Source of the DNA: Mastigias papua
Lineage: Eukaryota; Cnidaria; Scyphozoa; Rhizostomeae; Mastigiidae
NCBI GenBank assembly: GCA_964019165.1
Contig: OZ025273.1
Location: 17,404,992-17,468,991 of the forward strand
Reading direction: 5' to 3'
Length of the DNA: 64,000 bases
Made by a program: the position numbers and the translations under genes. Positions within the stretch are counted from its first letter, which is position 1, and every line of letters starts with the position of its first letter. Under the pieces are notes generated by a model that ran no database searches, was not told where the DNA came from, and saw only the letters and a program-made list of their open reading frames with translations. Shown here in pieces: positions 46,307 to 60,270 of the stretch.

Positions 46307-49300
46307 TCTGTGTCATAATATTGTAGAAACTTGTGTCTAGTATGATGAAAATATGAGGCTAAGTAAGGTCTAAAATCAATTGTGGCTCTAAATATAGTAG
46401 ATATAGTCTGTGTTGTTGCTAGATGCATTGGTTGTAAGCCCAAACACCACGTCAAGGTTGCATCCTTTGTTTGGGTAATCCTTATTTCAGTGAGTTTTGC
46501 GGGAGACAACGATACAACTGTTATTTGAATAGGGAGGGTGTGTAGTACTATGGTAGCATATATGGAAAAATGACTCTGCTATGAGTTAAGATATTTGCTG
46601 GGGGAACTGGCTGAAAATAGCAGACCGTGTATTTTACGTAGGCAAAAATGGTTGGGGTGCAAAACTCACTGGGGAAAGCATAACAAGTTCCCTTGGCAAC
46701 AACACACAAGTGAACCTGAAAACGCATAACCCGAGTAACTATATTTAAGTAACATATAACACAAAAAGTTGAGAATAAGCTCAAAGGTTTATCTGCTAAC
46801 TAAAGTTGAAATGGGAATTGGGTAACATATGAAACGTTGGTGAGTTGAATATAAAAAGGTCATTGGGTATAAGGGTAAGAGCTGCTGTCTTAGGTAAAGG
46901 AAAGGGGTGTGAACGTACATGACAAACTAAAAGTGATGGTATGAAGAAACGGGGAGGGTTACAGTAATAGCATCATAATGATACTACTCTAGGATAATGT
47001 GGGGTAATGGGGTTCATAGTTCATATTAAGGGGTTGAATGCAAGTGGTGTATGTTGGCGTGTAAAAATTACATTAAGGCACAGTGATATGTTGTGTGCAT
47101 GTGTCAGAAAATTAATGCTAAGATATGATAAATTCTAAGTACGAAGTAAATATGCATATAGAGAAAGAGCTTAACTATAGATATATTACGGGTGATTGTC
47201 GTGAACTACTAAGGAAGGTCTTATTAGCACTGTCTGATCCTGTGGGTCTTCACGGACAATTTGAATGCTTTCCAGAGTTACCATGGTCAGATAAGACAGA
47301 AAGAGTACTGGCGTGAGTATATTGGTGGTATTTGATTGTCCAGTATCATTTCGCAAGTGCATAATATGGACCATAGTCTAAATAGGACAGTATTCAAAGT
47401 GAGCCCAAACACATTGTGGATATCGGGCCTAAGTAGATTGAGATTATCACTGTCCTGTGGCGCGGGGCTAGAGAGTGCATAGAAACGACACATAAATTTG
47501 CAGCTTTCAGTGTTTATATGCACAGTCTTTACTTATTCCGTGGCATTTACTGATGTTCTGCCTGCTGTCTATCTGTAGACATGAATCTGCACAAGTCTGG
47601 GGGCTGTAACATTTTGTTGTGCTTTGGTACTGTACAGTGTGTACTTACTACTCGTGCCACATCATCTCTCCTTGTATCAGTCAAGGAAATGTCAAATGAA
47701 GTCGTGAAGGATACAATTGCCCACTGAAAATCAAGGCTGGTCCAGTGCACATGACAATACATGCATAAGTATATGACGAAGTTGATGTCATTTGCATGAA
47801 TGTAACGTTTGATAGCTGCAGAGTTGCATAGTGAATTTGATCTGTAGTAATCAGCTCAATCAAACAGTGGACAATCACACTCAAATACCATCTGTCTAAC
47901 ACAGAAGCTTGTCTTCATCATTTAGCTTGGGGATGGTTACTCTGTGCATTGAATATCTTGTTGCATCTTGAAAGTTGAATATGTGATAGTTCTTTTGCGT
48001 ATTAAAAATGAGTGTGAGAAATACTTATGGTGGAGCTAACATCCTGCTTTACTAAAATATGATACTTGGTTGCTTACTGATATTTTACATATACTGTTTG
48101 CTTCCTAATAGCAATACTAATTTCGAACAATACGTGTGTCTACCATTGTGCTAACTGTGGTGGAATATAGTACAGTAATAAAAACATATCTGTAGCTAAG
48201 GTACCGTACATAGAAGATTTTGCAAATGCAGTCATAATAACACTATGTCGGGAAGAACTTGGGGGTAGGTTCCTGTAGTGATATTTGATGGGAGTATATA
48301 GCACATAAGTGCACTCTTACTAATGCCGCAATAGTCAAAAATTGCATGTGCTGTGTTAGAGGACTATCTGTATTGCTCAATACTTTTCTCTAACTAAAGC
48401 GAGATACATAATAAGTGTGTAAGTCTACTATAAAGAAACGTTATTACACAACAATGGTGCTATATCACAGGTGAAAAGTAGGCAATGGTAACATGTATTG
48501 CAAATAATCTTATTTATACACATACGATCTGTGTGTATTGAAGTGCTGAGGTAGCTCATTGAGTTTCAGGGTGTATACAGTGATATCCAAAAGGGTGCAG
48601 GGGTTGTAAGAGCATAACATAGTACAGGAGGATAGGAGGCCTGTAAGTGTAAGAGAGTATCCGAATGGCAAAGAGCGTACAGTGCGTAAATACATATGAA
48701 CAAATCAGTACAATCAGTAAAGTGGACATTTTGTTGCTGGCTAAAAACTACAGGCTATGAGTGGCAGTCTTATGATGGGCCCTGAGATGTAAATAAAGGG
48801 TGTTGTTGGAATTAGCCAGTGGTAGGGAAGCAAAAACTTGTAGGCTGCAGCAACATGCATACCGCAGGTACCTCAATGCAAGAAATACATAGTGTTCATA
48901 GGTATGGAATGAAATCATGCATGTGCAAGTGAAAAGAGAAAGAACAAAGAACGTAATTATATAGTTCTCCAGGAATATAAGTATATTGCATCAGTATTGG
49001 GTTCCTAGTGTTTGTTAAAGAATAGATGTGGCACAGCTTGGGGACTCCAGCTCAATTAATAGCATGTATGTTGTTCTTCAGCAACAGGTTTCACATATAA
49101 CACATGAAATGATACAAAAGATTGCAAAGAACAGATAGGAAGAATTTGATACTATACTTACCTAGTACTTACCATTGACAGCTTGTTGTTTGTAGCATAT
49201 ATGTTGCCATGGAAGTGAATTGTACAGATGACTGCATGCACCGTAGTGCATAAGCACCACTGATGTCATCACATAAGAAATCACAGGCTCATGTGCGCAA

Positions 49301-50704
49301 ACATACGAACATATGAATGCTAAGAAATAGAACCCGAGATTCCCACAGTTGAAACCCACTATGAAAGTGGACATACCCCCTCAAGTATGTGCGGTGTTGA
49401 TTGTGTTGTGTGATGACGACTCTATGTGAGTACATCAATGTGTCGCTAGCCATTAAGAAGCAATGGCCAACATAAAAGGCTTTGTTCATCTGTGCCTGAC
49501 TAAGTGGTGCGTGGTCATGAGTGAGGAAGCACCGCCAATCACTATAAAATGGATCCATGAGGCGCTCACATGAACCACAACATACGACGTATGGAGTGGT
49601 ATAGGCAGGAAGATGTAAAGCAGGAGCTCAAACATACAATTGTGCATGGTTGTAAGGATCCATCCGCTCAGGAGATGTTGAGGTACATGCTCTCTTTGTT
49701 TAGATAGACAGTGCAGAGAGTTGCCACTAATATATTAGTAGAAAATGTCTTGATTTCTCCTCATATTTTCAGTAAAAGGCTACTCATTTTCCAACAGTAC
49801 CCCAGGTATTCATATTGCCCTCAGTTATAATCTATCACTTCTTCAGATAGATTTGGCAGATAGGAGGACCGTGGCCCTAGTCTTGCCATTTCAACTCTTT
49901 TGGTTTCAAAACACACAGAACTACACCATTTGAGTGGAAAATGGGAAAATAAATGACTGACAGTGACTAAAGAGTCATAGCTTTTGAACAACTCCACGTA
50001 TATTTCCTGATTCTGTGAAGAATCTGTCTTCTCCCAATGATTATCCCTGACTGAACCTGACAATACTGCATATTCCCTGATTTGGAGAGAACCCTCTCGC
50101 ATAATACACAAATAGTTACAATTGGGTAGCAAGCCAAAAGAGCTAAAACCTGAAGTTGGTGATCATATAAAATGTGACAGAAAGTATAACAATGACATAT
50201 GCAAGGGTGATTCTTAAGACTGATGTTTGATATATTAGTTGTGTACTGCTACTGTGTAACTCTATCTGTCTATAATGGTGCAGTGCCTTGTTCAATGAAA
50301 TACTGTAATGTTTCAAGAAATCTGACTTGGCCAGAAAATTCATAACATCCTAGTGGACATCGTAGATATTGAAGAGCTGATAAGTTCATACACATAACAA
50401 TTTGAATATTTGCATAAGGCATCCAATATTTGTAATTAATCTGATACTCTTTTCTACAGTGAGGTTATCTATTATTGTTGCATCCATCTGTATAGCACTG
50501 TAATAATTAAATAAACTGAATATAACATATGTTACTATCAAATTATCAGAGCAACAATAAGATAATACGATGCAAGGGTGAGATTTATGCAAGATTAACT
50601 GTCCTATAAAGAGGCATGTACAACAACATCTGGGTGACCACATTGAAGAGCTAGTGATTGGTTGATGATGAACAATGATGACACATTGATATACCGCAAA
50701 ACAG
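46307..50704. other. Non-coding part of Helitron H, no gene recognised
   Basis: 4.4 kb downstream of the RepHel gene without long open frames, known domains or transposon ends. Presumed 3' region of Helitron H. Confidence 0.4.
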
Positions 50705-50705
50705 T

Positions 50706-50742
50706 TTAACCCGTTTCCAACAACCCCTCATTAACGGGTTAA
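50706..50742. terminator. Perfect 10-bp hairpin below the RepHel gene
   Basis: TTAACCCGTT and AACGGGTTAA separated by 17 bases, about 115 bases past the stop codon. It could be an RNA 3'-end structure or an old terminus; no CTRR follows, so it is not a Helitron end. Confidence 0.3.
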
Positions 50743-50856
50743 GAAAGATAGTGATAGTTGAAAGATGCTTATAGAGTCATTAGCCAGGCGTTGTGGTGGT
50801 ACATGCAGTCACTGTATGTGAAACACCGCAAGATGATTGGTCCTCAGTGTGAATGT

Positions 50857-53800
50857 TTATGTGAGGACTTCATGGTAAACCACATTTTTTGTTAGTCTAC
50901 CAGTTGATGTGAATACTTTGAGGCCAGCAAACGATCGTGCTCTGGAGACTGCCACATACAATTGACCATGACTAAACACAGGTTTTGGAAGGTAAATTCC
51001 AACATACCTTAGTGATTGTCCCTGTGCTTTGTTGATTGTAAGGCAGTATGCCAGTCTGACAGGAAATTGGCACCTGGCAATGTTGATTGGAAGAGCAGAA
51101 TCTTGTGATGACAATGCTATCTTTGGTAGCATGACATATTGGCCCCTGTACTCACTTGTGATGATTTCAGCACATATGACATGCCTTTGCAGGTCTCTGA
51201 CAATGAGACGTGTGCCATTACAGAGTCCCTTTTTAGGATTGATGTTTCGCAATAGAATTATTGTTGCACCAACCTGTGAAGTGGATATAGAGATGGATGA
51301 GAGGCAAATAAGAAATGTGGGATATGTAGAAGTGTAGGAAATATTTTGTTCTGCATATCAATGGTCCAGGAGATGAATTGGATATAGATATGGACATGTG
51401 GAACATAGCAGTGGCTGATCATTGTATGAAATGTAACTGACAGAGTAAATAGAACTTGTAAGTGATATCATAATGGAGATGAGAAGAAACAGGAGTAAAT
51501 ATGAAGATATGTCAGTAAAAGGACTAATCATGGAAAAGTGATGGCCTATATGATACACATGAAGTAAAAGAAAGGTGGTCATACCTTGAGTTCCAATTTG
51601 TGTTTTGGCAATCCACTTGGGGTTTGTGCATTGAGAAATTCCATTGCATATGCTGCTGCTTCCTCTGGATTATCAGTGACAACTCTATCTGTACTGAGAT
51701 ATGTGTGCACTGGTCCATGGAGTTGATGTAGAATGAGATCATTGATTTCGTGTGAGTTCTCATTCAGTGGTGTTAAGCAGCAACGCTCTGACATGTATAC
51801 TGGATCTTGCATTAGATCTGCATGGCCAGGCTGAGTAGGTGGGTAAACAAAGTTGATCATTTCGTCTCGTGAATCAGTCATGATCTCACGTGGGAGGGTG
51901 ACTTGATCATTTGCATCATGTGGCTCTTCACCTGTGCCAATTCTGAGGAGCCACTCAGAGAATTGTGTGTATGTCTGATCTTGAGCGGCTCTCATATTTG
52001 TCACAAGTTTGAACTGGTGGAAGTGATGCCACAAGTGTGAATTGATGATGCATTGGCGAACAGTCTGTTCTCTACCTGCTCTAGGAACAACTGGGAGAAC
52101 CTGTCGAAAATCACCACCAAGAAACATGAATTTACCCCCAAATGGCCTGTTAACCTGTGTTATGTCTCTGAGAAGGACATCAACAGATTGTAGTGCATCT
52201 GCTGGGATCATTGATGCTTCATCCCAGATAAATATTGTTGTTTCTCTCAGAATTTCAGCCCTGGCACTTTGCCTTTTTATGTTACATGTAGAATCAGGCA
52301 ATAAAGGAATAGGTATTTGAAATGTGGAGTGTGCAGTTGCTCCATTGATGAGCAATGTGCTGGCAATTCCTGAATATGCCATACATTTCACCTTTATTCC
52401 CAAAGCCTGAAGGTTGTGAACTATAGTATTATAAAGAAAGGTCTTACCTGTGCCAGCTGGTCCATCCACAAAGTAGCAATTCTGATCAGAATTGGTTGTT
52501 ATGGCATCAAAAATGGTGTCGTGAATATGGTGCTGATCAATGTTGAGCTGTTGGAGCATTTGCTCCCCCAGCTGCCTTTCACGAACAATGTCAATGTGCT
52601 CATTCTGATTCTGTGGATGGATGAAATTGTGTGGAAGCTGTGGAAGATCAGAAAATTCAACATTTGAAATTGACTTACCATGAACCCTGAGACATGTGTC
52701 AATGTCCCATAGACAGAGATGAATGTGTCTGTCTTGCAATGTCACTTCTGGGTCGTTGAGTTGATCATGTCTTATGTAATCTTCACACATGGCTTCCTTG
52801 AATTCATCAAAGAGGGCTCTGATGTCAGATGGAGTTTGAAACACCATCAATGTGGCAAATAATTGGCGCAGTTGTGAAGGCATGTTCATGACTGCAGCCT
52901 CCTGTAAACAGCGCCTGTGTTCAGTGTCATCCTCAAGCAACCCCATTGCTCTTGCTGCATCTTTGAATGTTGCATGGATGTGACCATGAACTGTTCTGAT
53001 GTCTTCAAATGATGTCACTCCTCTTCGGTGCAGAAGAAGTAGGCGAAGAGCAAATCGTTGTGGATCAGAGGGTTGAACTTGATAGATTCGACCAATGATT
53101 GGGGCACTTGCCCGTTGTCTAGGATTCCATTTTTTTGCACTTTTATTGAATGTGTAATGCTCAGGAATCTCATGGTACAAATATTGATGTGCATTTTGAT
53201 CAAGTTGGTTGAGTTTGAAAAATGCTGTCAACATTGTTTGTTCATTGCGTTGAAGTGCCTGTTGTTCATTGCCATTCTGAAAATGTACATTCTGCTGAAG
53301 AGGTAAGTGAATTGCAAGCCGGATGATAATATGGCTTTTGTCATGCATCTTGTATTGCATGATTCTGAAAACTGCCTGGTGTGGTCCAACATAGCGTGCA
53401 TTGAGATGCTGCAATATCTCATCATGATTGAGATAGTTCTGTCTGATTTCGACATGTGCAGCATCATTGCCTTTGTGGATATACTTGAAAATGTATTTCA
53501 CACTCCTGACAGTTGTACATACCTCTACATTCATATGGCAATTGAACTTCATGAGTAGCTGGGGATTGTGTGGTACAACCCATGAGTCATTCACTGTGTG
53601 GCGACGCAGTTCTGCTCGGTGTTGTCCACGTCGTCTGTACAGTGGATATCCATTGACACTGAATTCAGTTTGCTGTTGGAGAGGTTTTGGGAAATGTTTT
53701 TTGCATTCACCATTCTCCATACATACACAATCAGGGTCCAAGTCACCACATGGGCCATGCATCATGTGCCTCTTGACAGTGTCATGGAACTCTGGCTGTA

Positions 53801-55568
53801 CCTGTGGATCTGGAATCTCTGCAGATACCAGTCGATCAACATCTTGGGTTGTTCGAGGTTTGTCAGCATCTGCTAGAAATAAGATTAAGTGTGCATGTGG
53901 CAAACCTCTTTTCTGAAATTCAATGGTATAAACAAATGCAGTTACATGTCCAAGTACATGTCTCTCAAGAAGATCATCAAGGAGTTCTTTGAGTTTCAAA
54001 TTGAAGACACGACTGACAATGTCTGGCCTGTCACTTGCATTTTGATGTGGAAGCAAGTTCTCTTGAATTTCAGGCCATTTTGGGTTAGCTGTCATTGTAA
54101 GGAAAATGTCTGGTTTTCCATGCTTTGTTACAATTGTCATCGCATCTTGGTACTTCTGGTACATGTTTCTTTGACTGCCTTCAAAGCTTGATGGTAGAAT
54201 GACAATGCGGCCTACATTTACATCGTCTGCCTGGGCACGTCTCTCTATATGATCCATCAGGCCTTGGTATGATTCAACACGCAGCTGCTGCTGGTGAGTT
54301 CTGATGTAAGATAATTCATTTCCCTCTATTTTGGTGAAAGCATCAACCAGGTACTGTTGAAGCAGTAGACGGGAAAGATGAATAGTGGAAAAGTTGTTAC
54401 GCACAGCAATTCTGAAAGCATAGAACTCATTTAATGTGAGTCGTGCTCTACGTCTTGCCCCTTGCTGTCTTTCATTGGGTACAACATGTCTTTGAATGTT
54501 GACACTCCAGCCCATTTCCCCATGAAAGAACAGCAATGGGTAAGTCATGGGGTCTGCGTTTGGTGATGTTGCCTTGATCTTGACTGTGTTGGGTGCATTA
54601 GGTTGTGCAGGATACACTTCAAGATCTCGGTCAGCTGGATTGGGTGCAGCACCATCATTTCCAACATACACTGCTGCAATCTCTGTTGTTGTTGGATTAG
54701 CATATCGCCTATCTTGGAATGGCCGTGTTGCAATGATCATTTTGACAGGCCGGACAGGCTGGTTGGCTGCAGAAGCAAGTTGCCTTTCCCTTTCAAGGAT
54801 TTGACCCATATTTTGATATTGCCGTGCATATGGATTGATAGCAAGTAGTTCATCCTGTAGAAGCTGCATAATTTCAGGGCGAAGGTTGCAATTGCGTGGA
54901 TCAGTGACCCTTTCCTGCATTGCTGCATTGGTGTCAAGGATGTATAACTGTGCATACTGTGGTGGTTGACCTCGCGGAGCTTCTTGTGCAGCTGTGAGAT
55001 GGTAGGCCTGACCATGAATTGTGACAACTCTTGGTCCCCTGCCAGCATGTTCATTGAGAGTTGCATTCCAAGAAGCCATTGCCATCACTGCATTGTAGTG
55101 GCGAATGTTTTCCAAGAAGTGGCGTGAATGGGCTGTGTCACCACTGAAAAGCTCCACAATGTTGTTTGATGGGAGCTGAATTGGTGGTAACACTACTTTT
55201 CCCTGGAAACAGCACCTAGTGAAGACCTGTTGTGTAGTGCACTCTTCCTGGAAATATCTAGCTGCACAGTGTGGACACTGGTTGTCCATGTCACCAAGGC
55301 GATGAGATGCTGGTAACTGAATGGGTACAATGCGTCTGACATCATTGTGCTGGGGAAGGCCTGGCTGTTGTGGCCCTTGTGCTATGGGAGCATTTGCAAC
55401 TGGGTGTTGAATCTGTAGGTTAGCCAGGTCATTCACTGCAGCAATGATAGGTGGGTCATGATTACCTTGTATACCTTGATTTGCTACTTGCCTCCTGGCA
55501 CGTATGCGGTTGCGAGCTTGGTTGCGTCTTGCTCTATTATCGACAGTTGCTCGACGTAGATGTGGCAT
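50857..55568 (-). CDS. Helitron RepHel: rolling-circle replication initiator and PIF1-type helicase
   Basis: Two exons: 55568-51585 and 51273-50857, joined across a 311-base intron with GTATGA donor and CCACTTCACAG acceptor, phase 0; 1466 codons with no lesion. Domains: basic N-terminus; CCCC zinc finger (C98, C101, C119, C120, CPHCAARYF ... CCFQGKVVLP); Helitron_like_N region about 380-560; HUH nuclease motif RGLPHAHLILF (H558, H560); two-tyrosine motif KYIFKYIHKG (Y692, Y696); then a PIF1 helicase with Walker A GPAGTGKT (1036-1043), Walker B IWDEAS (1114-1119), GGDFRQVLP, and in exon 2 TINKAQGQSL and YVAVSRARS. Every catalytic motif needed to nick, replicate and unwind the transposon is present, and the length fits the family (about 1400-1500), so it is probably active. 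No EN or RPA domain is fused to it, which argues against the Helentron type. Confidence 0.95.
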
Positions 55569-57550
55569 ATTGAAAATAGCTGTATGTATAAAGAAACATA
55601 CTGGATTGCAGAAGGGTACAGAAAATGAGCAGTAGATAGTAAAGAAGTCCTAAGAGTGACAGTGAGTGATTGAAGAGAGTAGTAAGAGTTGAAGTGTTTC
55701 TAAATGAAAAGTAATGCTTAGCCAACAGTAAATAAATCATAGTAGTAGTATAATATATTGGCTGTATTCTATAATAGTAGGAGACATGTCTACCATAACT
55801 AATCCAAAATAGTGTGTCATTATTCTATAATGGTAAAAGACAGTTCTATCACAATTGATCACATTGTAATATCTAAGTCTTCAAAAATAGTGTAAATCCT
55901 CAAATATACCCCTGGAGGATACCCTGGAAGATGGCCCTGGAAGATGGCCCTGGAAGATGGCCCTGGAAGATGGCCCTGAAAGATGGCCCTTGAAGATGGC
56001 CCTTGAAGAAGCCCCATAAAGTAAGTCCCATGCTAGAGCCCCTGTGGACTAAGCTCCCACCCACATGGTGATGATGACCTTGATAAAGAATACTGCCTTA
56101 AATAACTGTTCCATTACTACTATGGAGAAAAGGAGGTTTGACACTGAGTGCTATATGGAACATGTGTCCAGAAATTGTTATAAGCCCCCTCTTGAAAAAG
56201 CCCAGCCTTGATTAAGCCCCCACCCAAAAGTATCAAAGATAAGTAAGCCCTCAGGGGGCTAACTGGAGGATTTACAGCAATATAACAAATTTATGTAGAA
56301 TACTCGGACTATGAAATATGAAAGATTGCAATTAAGTAATTAAATGGTATTGGAGAAGTGGAAGATGGAATGACCTGCATAAAGATTTATCTATGTCCAA
56401 TAATTATAGTATGTGAGGTGGTGTAGGTAATGAAAAAACAATACAGATGAGTACGTACATAAAATAGACAAAAACCATTAAGTGCCGTGAATACTTGCAG
56501 CAGGCTTTTTGGACATTGTAGTGCAAATTAGTACAATTATAAAATCAGAAATTAGACAATAAGAATCTGTCAGAAAGTTTGGAAGAGAAGGTCATTGGTA
56601 CCCGACAATTGTTTGAAGGTATGGCTGTAAGCTTTGAAGGCAGGCAACCAGAAATTTTCCAAGGCAGGTTCTAACCAAAAATATAGAGTACATAAATAAT
56701 CAATGGAATTGGGTATAGTGTAGAAAAATATTGGCAGATTTAGAAACAGAAAAATTATGTTTCGTGTACACTACCATACGCGTGTATGTACTGGTAGCGA
56801 GCAGTCACTAGGTCCGAGTGGATGCTGAACTTGTTGGTAACATGGAAGTGGTTGGCCTCAATACATCTGAGATTGATAGAGGATGTCGTAGGTCCTGGAA
56901 TTTGTGTTGCGTAAAACTGAAGCGTTACGATGGTGTGACCGCGGTGATAAAAATGTAAGCTCCCATTGGGTGTACAGCACTATGAGAATAAGCCGCAACA
57001 AAACGTGCCACGAAAAATGTAAACACCAGCATATAATCAAAATGCTACGCTATTACTGTGGGTTAAAGCAGTGCGGTACAAAAAACAACTCGTGGTCGTT
57101 CAGAAAACAACTCAGAGAAACATAAACAGCTTTAAAGTGGTCATAAAAACCGAGTACTTGTAAATTTGCACCACATCAGAAACAAATCGACTGAATATCT
57201 TCTGGTTACTAATTTGTTGACCAAAATCCACCCAGGACATCGTTATTCCAGACCCCCCATGTATTATTGCTGTTAGTATTTCGAGTGAGTAGGACGTAAT
57301 TTGAAAAACTGGTTTTCACTTTGTCTACACGTGAAATACGGTGTGAAACTCATCCATAGCTATTACACTTAGAGAAATGTTCCATCCATCCCACTCAACC
57401 CAACCCCACCCAGTTTTCAAACTTTTAGGACAGTTCCAATCCCCTACTATTCCAAGTCCTGTCTATAAGGAGTAAGCAGTCAATGAGCCAAAACAGTCCG
57501 AAGCTTGTCTGATGTTGAGCCAAAGACTATTCCTACATTACTGCTAACGT
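55569..57550. other. Upstream region of RepHel, no gene
   Basis: Holds the presumed promoter, a minisatellite (55922-56010) and C-rich AAGCCCC stretches (56010-56265). No coding frame recognised. Confidence 0.4.
55922..56010. repeat. 13-bp minisatellite
   Basis: About seven copies of CCCTGGAAGATGG, the last three drifting to CCCTTGAAGA. Confidence 0.9.
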
Positions 57551-57948
57551 CCCAGGGGGGTCACTTGAATATTTTGTAAACGGGGGGGTCCATCCGATAA
57601 TTCTGGGTAATAAATTGCTTTGTTATCCGATATTTATGGGTAGCTGATTTAAAATTATGTCCTTTTGATACTTATGGGTAGCTGATATACAGAATGTGCA
57701 CTTTTAATAGTTTTGGGTTCAACCACCACATACAGATCAAAGATTGTTAGGATTTCTTTAAACATCAGAAAAAATGAGGTTTTTACGATCCATCAAACAT
57801 CGGTATTTTTGATATCTTTGGGTCTCATCAAAAATATTTAGTTGATACTTCTGGGCCTGTGAAATTTTATTTGATACTTTTAGGTGAATCTGGGAAATTG
57901 CGGATGGACCACCCCCCATATACAACATGTTCAAGTGACCCCCCTGGG
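57551..57948. mobile_element. 398-bp MITE with 8-bp duplication
   Basis: Inverted ends CCCAGGGGGGTCACTTGAA on both sides, similar for about 45 bp, flanked by GCTAACGT at 57543-57550 and 57949-57956. The centre repeats ATGGGTAGCTGATWT and GATACTT phrases. An 8-bp duplication fits hAT or P superfamilies; no transposase to decide. Confidence 0.8.
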
Positions 57949-57956
57949 GCTAACGT

Positions 57957-59534
57957 TTAGCGCTTGTGAGCATAAAGAGACTTGTATAAACTATATTGCT
58001 ATAAAGTGTGTAACAAGTAAGACTCACTCTTGTTTTGTATACTAATAAACATAAATCAGAAAAACTCTAAACTTTGATAAAGGTTGAGCCGTGCATTATT
58101 CTTAAAGTAGTCTGAAAGGTGAGACACTTAAGTCTTGGTTTGTATGCTAACAAAAATCAGGGAAAAATCTAAACTGTGCTGAAAATTGAGCCTTGCACTA
58201 CACGTATTTGTTCATAAGAAACTATGATTCGCTCCTGGTAGCCAGTGTCTTAAATGTTCTGGCCATTGTGCTAAAGGTCTAAGGAAATGAATAAACGTGC
58301 TTCAAAGCTAAAGTAAACAGTTCACTCACATTCAGAGATTAACTAATTGATGTGATAACTCGAAGAATAATAAACGATGGCATATTAACTAATTGATTAA
58401 CTAACTAATGTGATAACTCGAAGAATGATAAACGATGGTATATCAAGTCTCTGAACAATTTTGCTCCACACAACTTCAAAGTAATGTTTTCCAGAAATTC
58501 CCACTACTTCAATCACAGAAAAATTCCTCACACGGGCAAATATTGTTCTCTTACAGAGGATCAAAATTATGGAACAGCCTCTGAGCTGAGACAAAGTTGT
58601 TATCCTTACTAATAAATGCAAGACTCTCATCTGACGTAATTATTAAAGTTTCTTAGCTTTATTCAATGTGGCTAGGGTTGTTTCTTAACTTGCGAAAAAT
58701 TGAGCCTACCGTGTATTATAACCTGTTTCTTATAGAAAAATGCATGTAGTCATATGTTATTGCCAACTTTCAGACATGTGAGCTGTAATATTCTCATTAA
58801 AAATACAGTCTTATAAAACGGATGTGTATCATTGTTAATAAAGTGTACAGAGGGCAAAAAATGATACTACGATCCACATTAGTGACTGCAAGCATACAGA
58901 CATAATTGAAAGGCCATAAAAAACTATAGTTAAGTAGGAGGGTCATATGACTCACAACAATTTCCAATACCCTTTGACAAAATCGCAAAATCACTTCATG
59001 CCAAAACAATAACAGACCATCTCAAGAAATCAATACCGATGAGAACTACAGAAATGTAACGAAAATCGCATGAAAAGTCAAAGAAATCACAAAAAATGCC
59101 ACACACCAAAAACATCCTGTGTTCAGTTCTACGATACAGTATCTTCAGAAAGTGTTTAGTTTGCCCTGATTTGTCTACTCATCCCCTGCATTCAAGGGTT
59201 CGTAGAAGCGGGACTGAAAGTGCTATAGCACAAACATACAATAACGCGAAACATGCAGGTAATAGGAAAACCACCGGCGCTAACTCATCAGGCAATCATG
59301 ACATAAACAATTCGTCCGGCGACTTGCAAAAAGTACCTAGCAAGTTACCGGGAAATTGTTTGCACACCTCTACCCTCTAGCGGTATTTAGTTATATCGTT
59401 CCTCGCGCAAGACAAATGCTCTGTATACAGTGTGCAGTCTAGCAAATCATAAATACAAGAGTTTACCCAAAGCGACTGCACTTCCATCTCAGAGTAAAAC
59501 TACGTTCATAACAAACGTCCCATCTCGTGTAATA
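57957..59534. other. No gene recognised
   Basis: AT-rich, with a local direct repeat (TAATGTGATAACTCGAAGAA type) at 58330-58440. No domain seen in the short frames. Confidence 0.4.
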
Positions 59535-59542
59535 AGTAAACG

Positions 59543-59918
59543 GGCATATGTGCAGTTTCGGGTAACTGCCAAATCGCGTTAAATTCTATACGAAATTACT
59601 CCTTACGATAAAGACAGTCGACACAAAAGATAAAAAGTGCGGTTCTACTAATTATTATTACTAAATACATATGTACTCTTATATTTCCCTCGACCAACAT
59701 TGAAATCCCATTGTCCATTAAGAAACTTCCGCCAATTCTAAAACTAACGCTAACCCTAACCCTGCACAAAACCCTAACCCTGACCCTAACCTGAATCCTA
59801 AGTAATTGGTAAGTAGAACCGCACTTTTTATCGTTTGCTTCGACTGTCTTCATCGTAAGGAGTAATTTCGTATAGAATTTAACGCGATTTGGCTGTTACC
59901 TTAAACTGCCCATCCGCC
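59543..59918. mobile_element. Palindromic MITE with telomere-like core, 8-bp duplication
   Basis: Inverted ends of about 105 bp begin GGCATATGTGCAGTTT and GGCGGATGGGCAGTTT and include GTAATTTCGTATAGAATTTA. Flanked by AGTAAACG at 59535-59542 and 59919-59926. Between the arms (59749-59795) lie several CCCTAA units. Confidence 0.8.
59749..59795. repeat. Degenerate telomere-like (CCCTAA)n
   Basis: CTAACCCTAACCCTG and ACCCTAACCCTGACCCTAAC, the animal telomere unit with drift, in the loop of the palindromic MITE. Confidence 0.75.
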
Positions 59919-60270
59919 AGTAAACGTAGTAACACTTCGCTACCTTAGGCCAGTGTGAGTAATAATTACTTGTGCTATACGGAACTCGAGTACTGAGAGA
60001 TGTTCTTCTCGTATTACACATATAATCGGGCCAATAGGTCTACTAAGTGTATTGGTATTGATGCATAAAAGAGAGTAAAATGAGAGAAACATGACTAATC
60101 TGATGACTTACATAACTCCAAGTCGAAATACACAGCAACGCGTATACTCTGAGTCCTTTCCAATCGAGTGAATGAAAATATCTAGAATAAACCATAGCAG
60201 GTGAATGGATAGTTGAAATCTGAACAGGACGACTAAATAAACGAATTGGCTGGTAATACAGTGCAAAGTG

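Noticed and set aside
46307..50704. Short open frames below the RepHel gene as captured genes
   Set aside because: All are under about 100 codons, lack domains and are not in a consistent strand or frame.
59096..59380. 94-codon frame as a small host gene
   Set aside because: No domain, no signal peptide, no splice support and composition like its surroundings.
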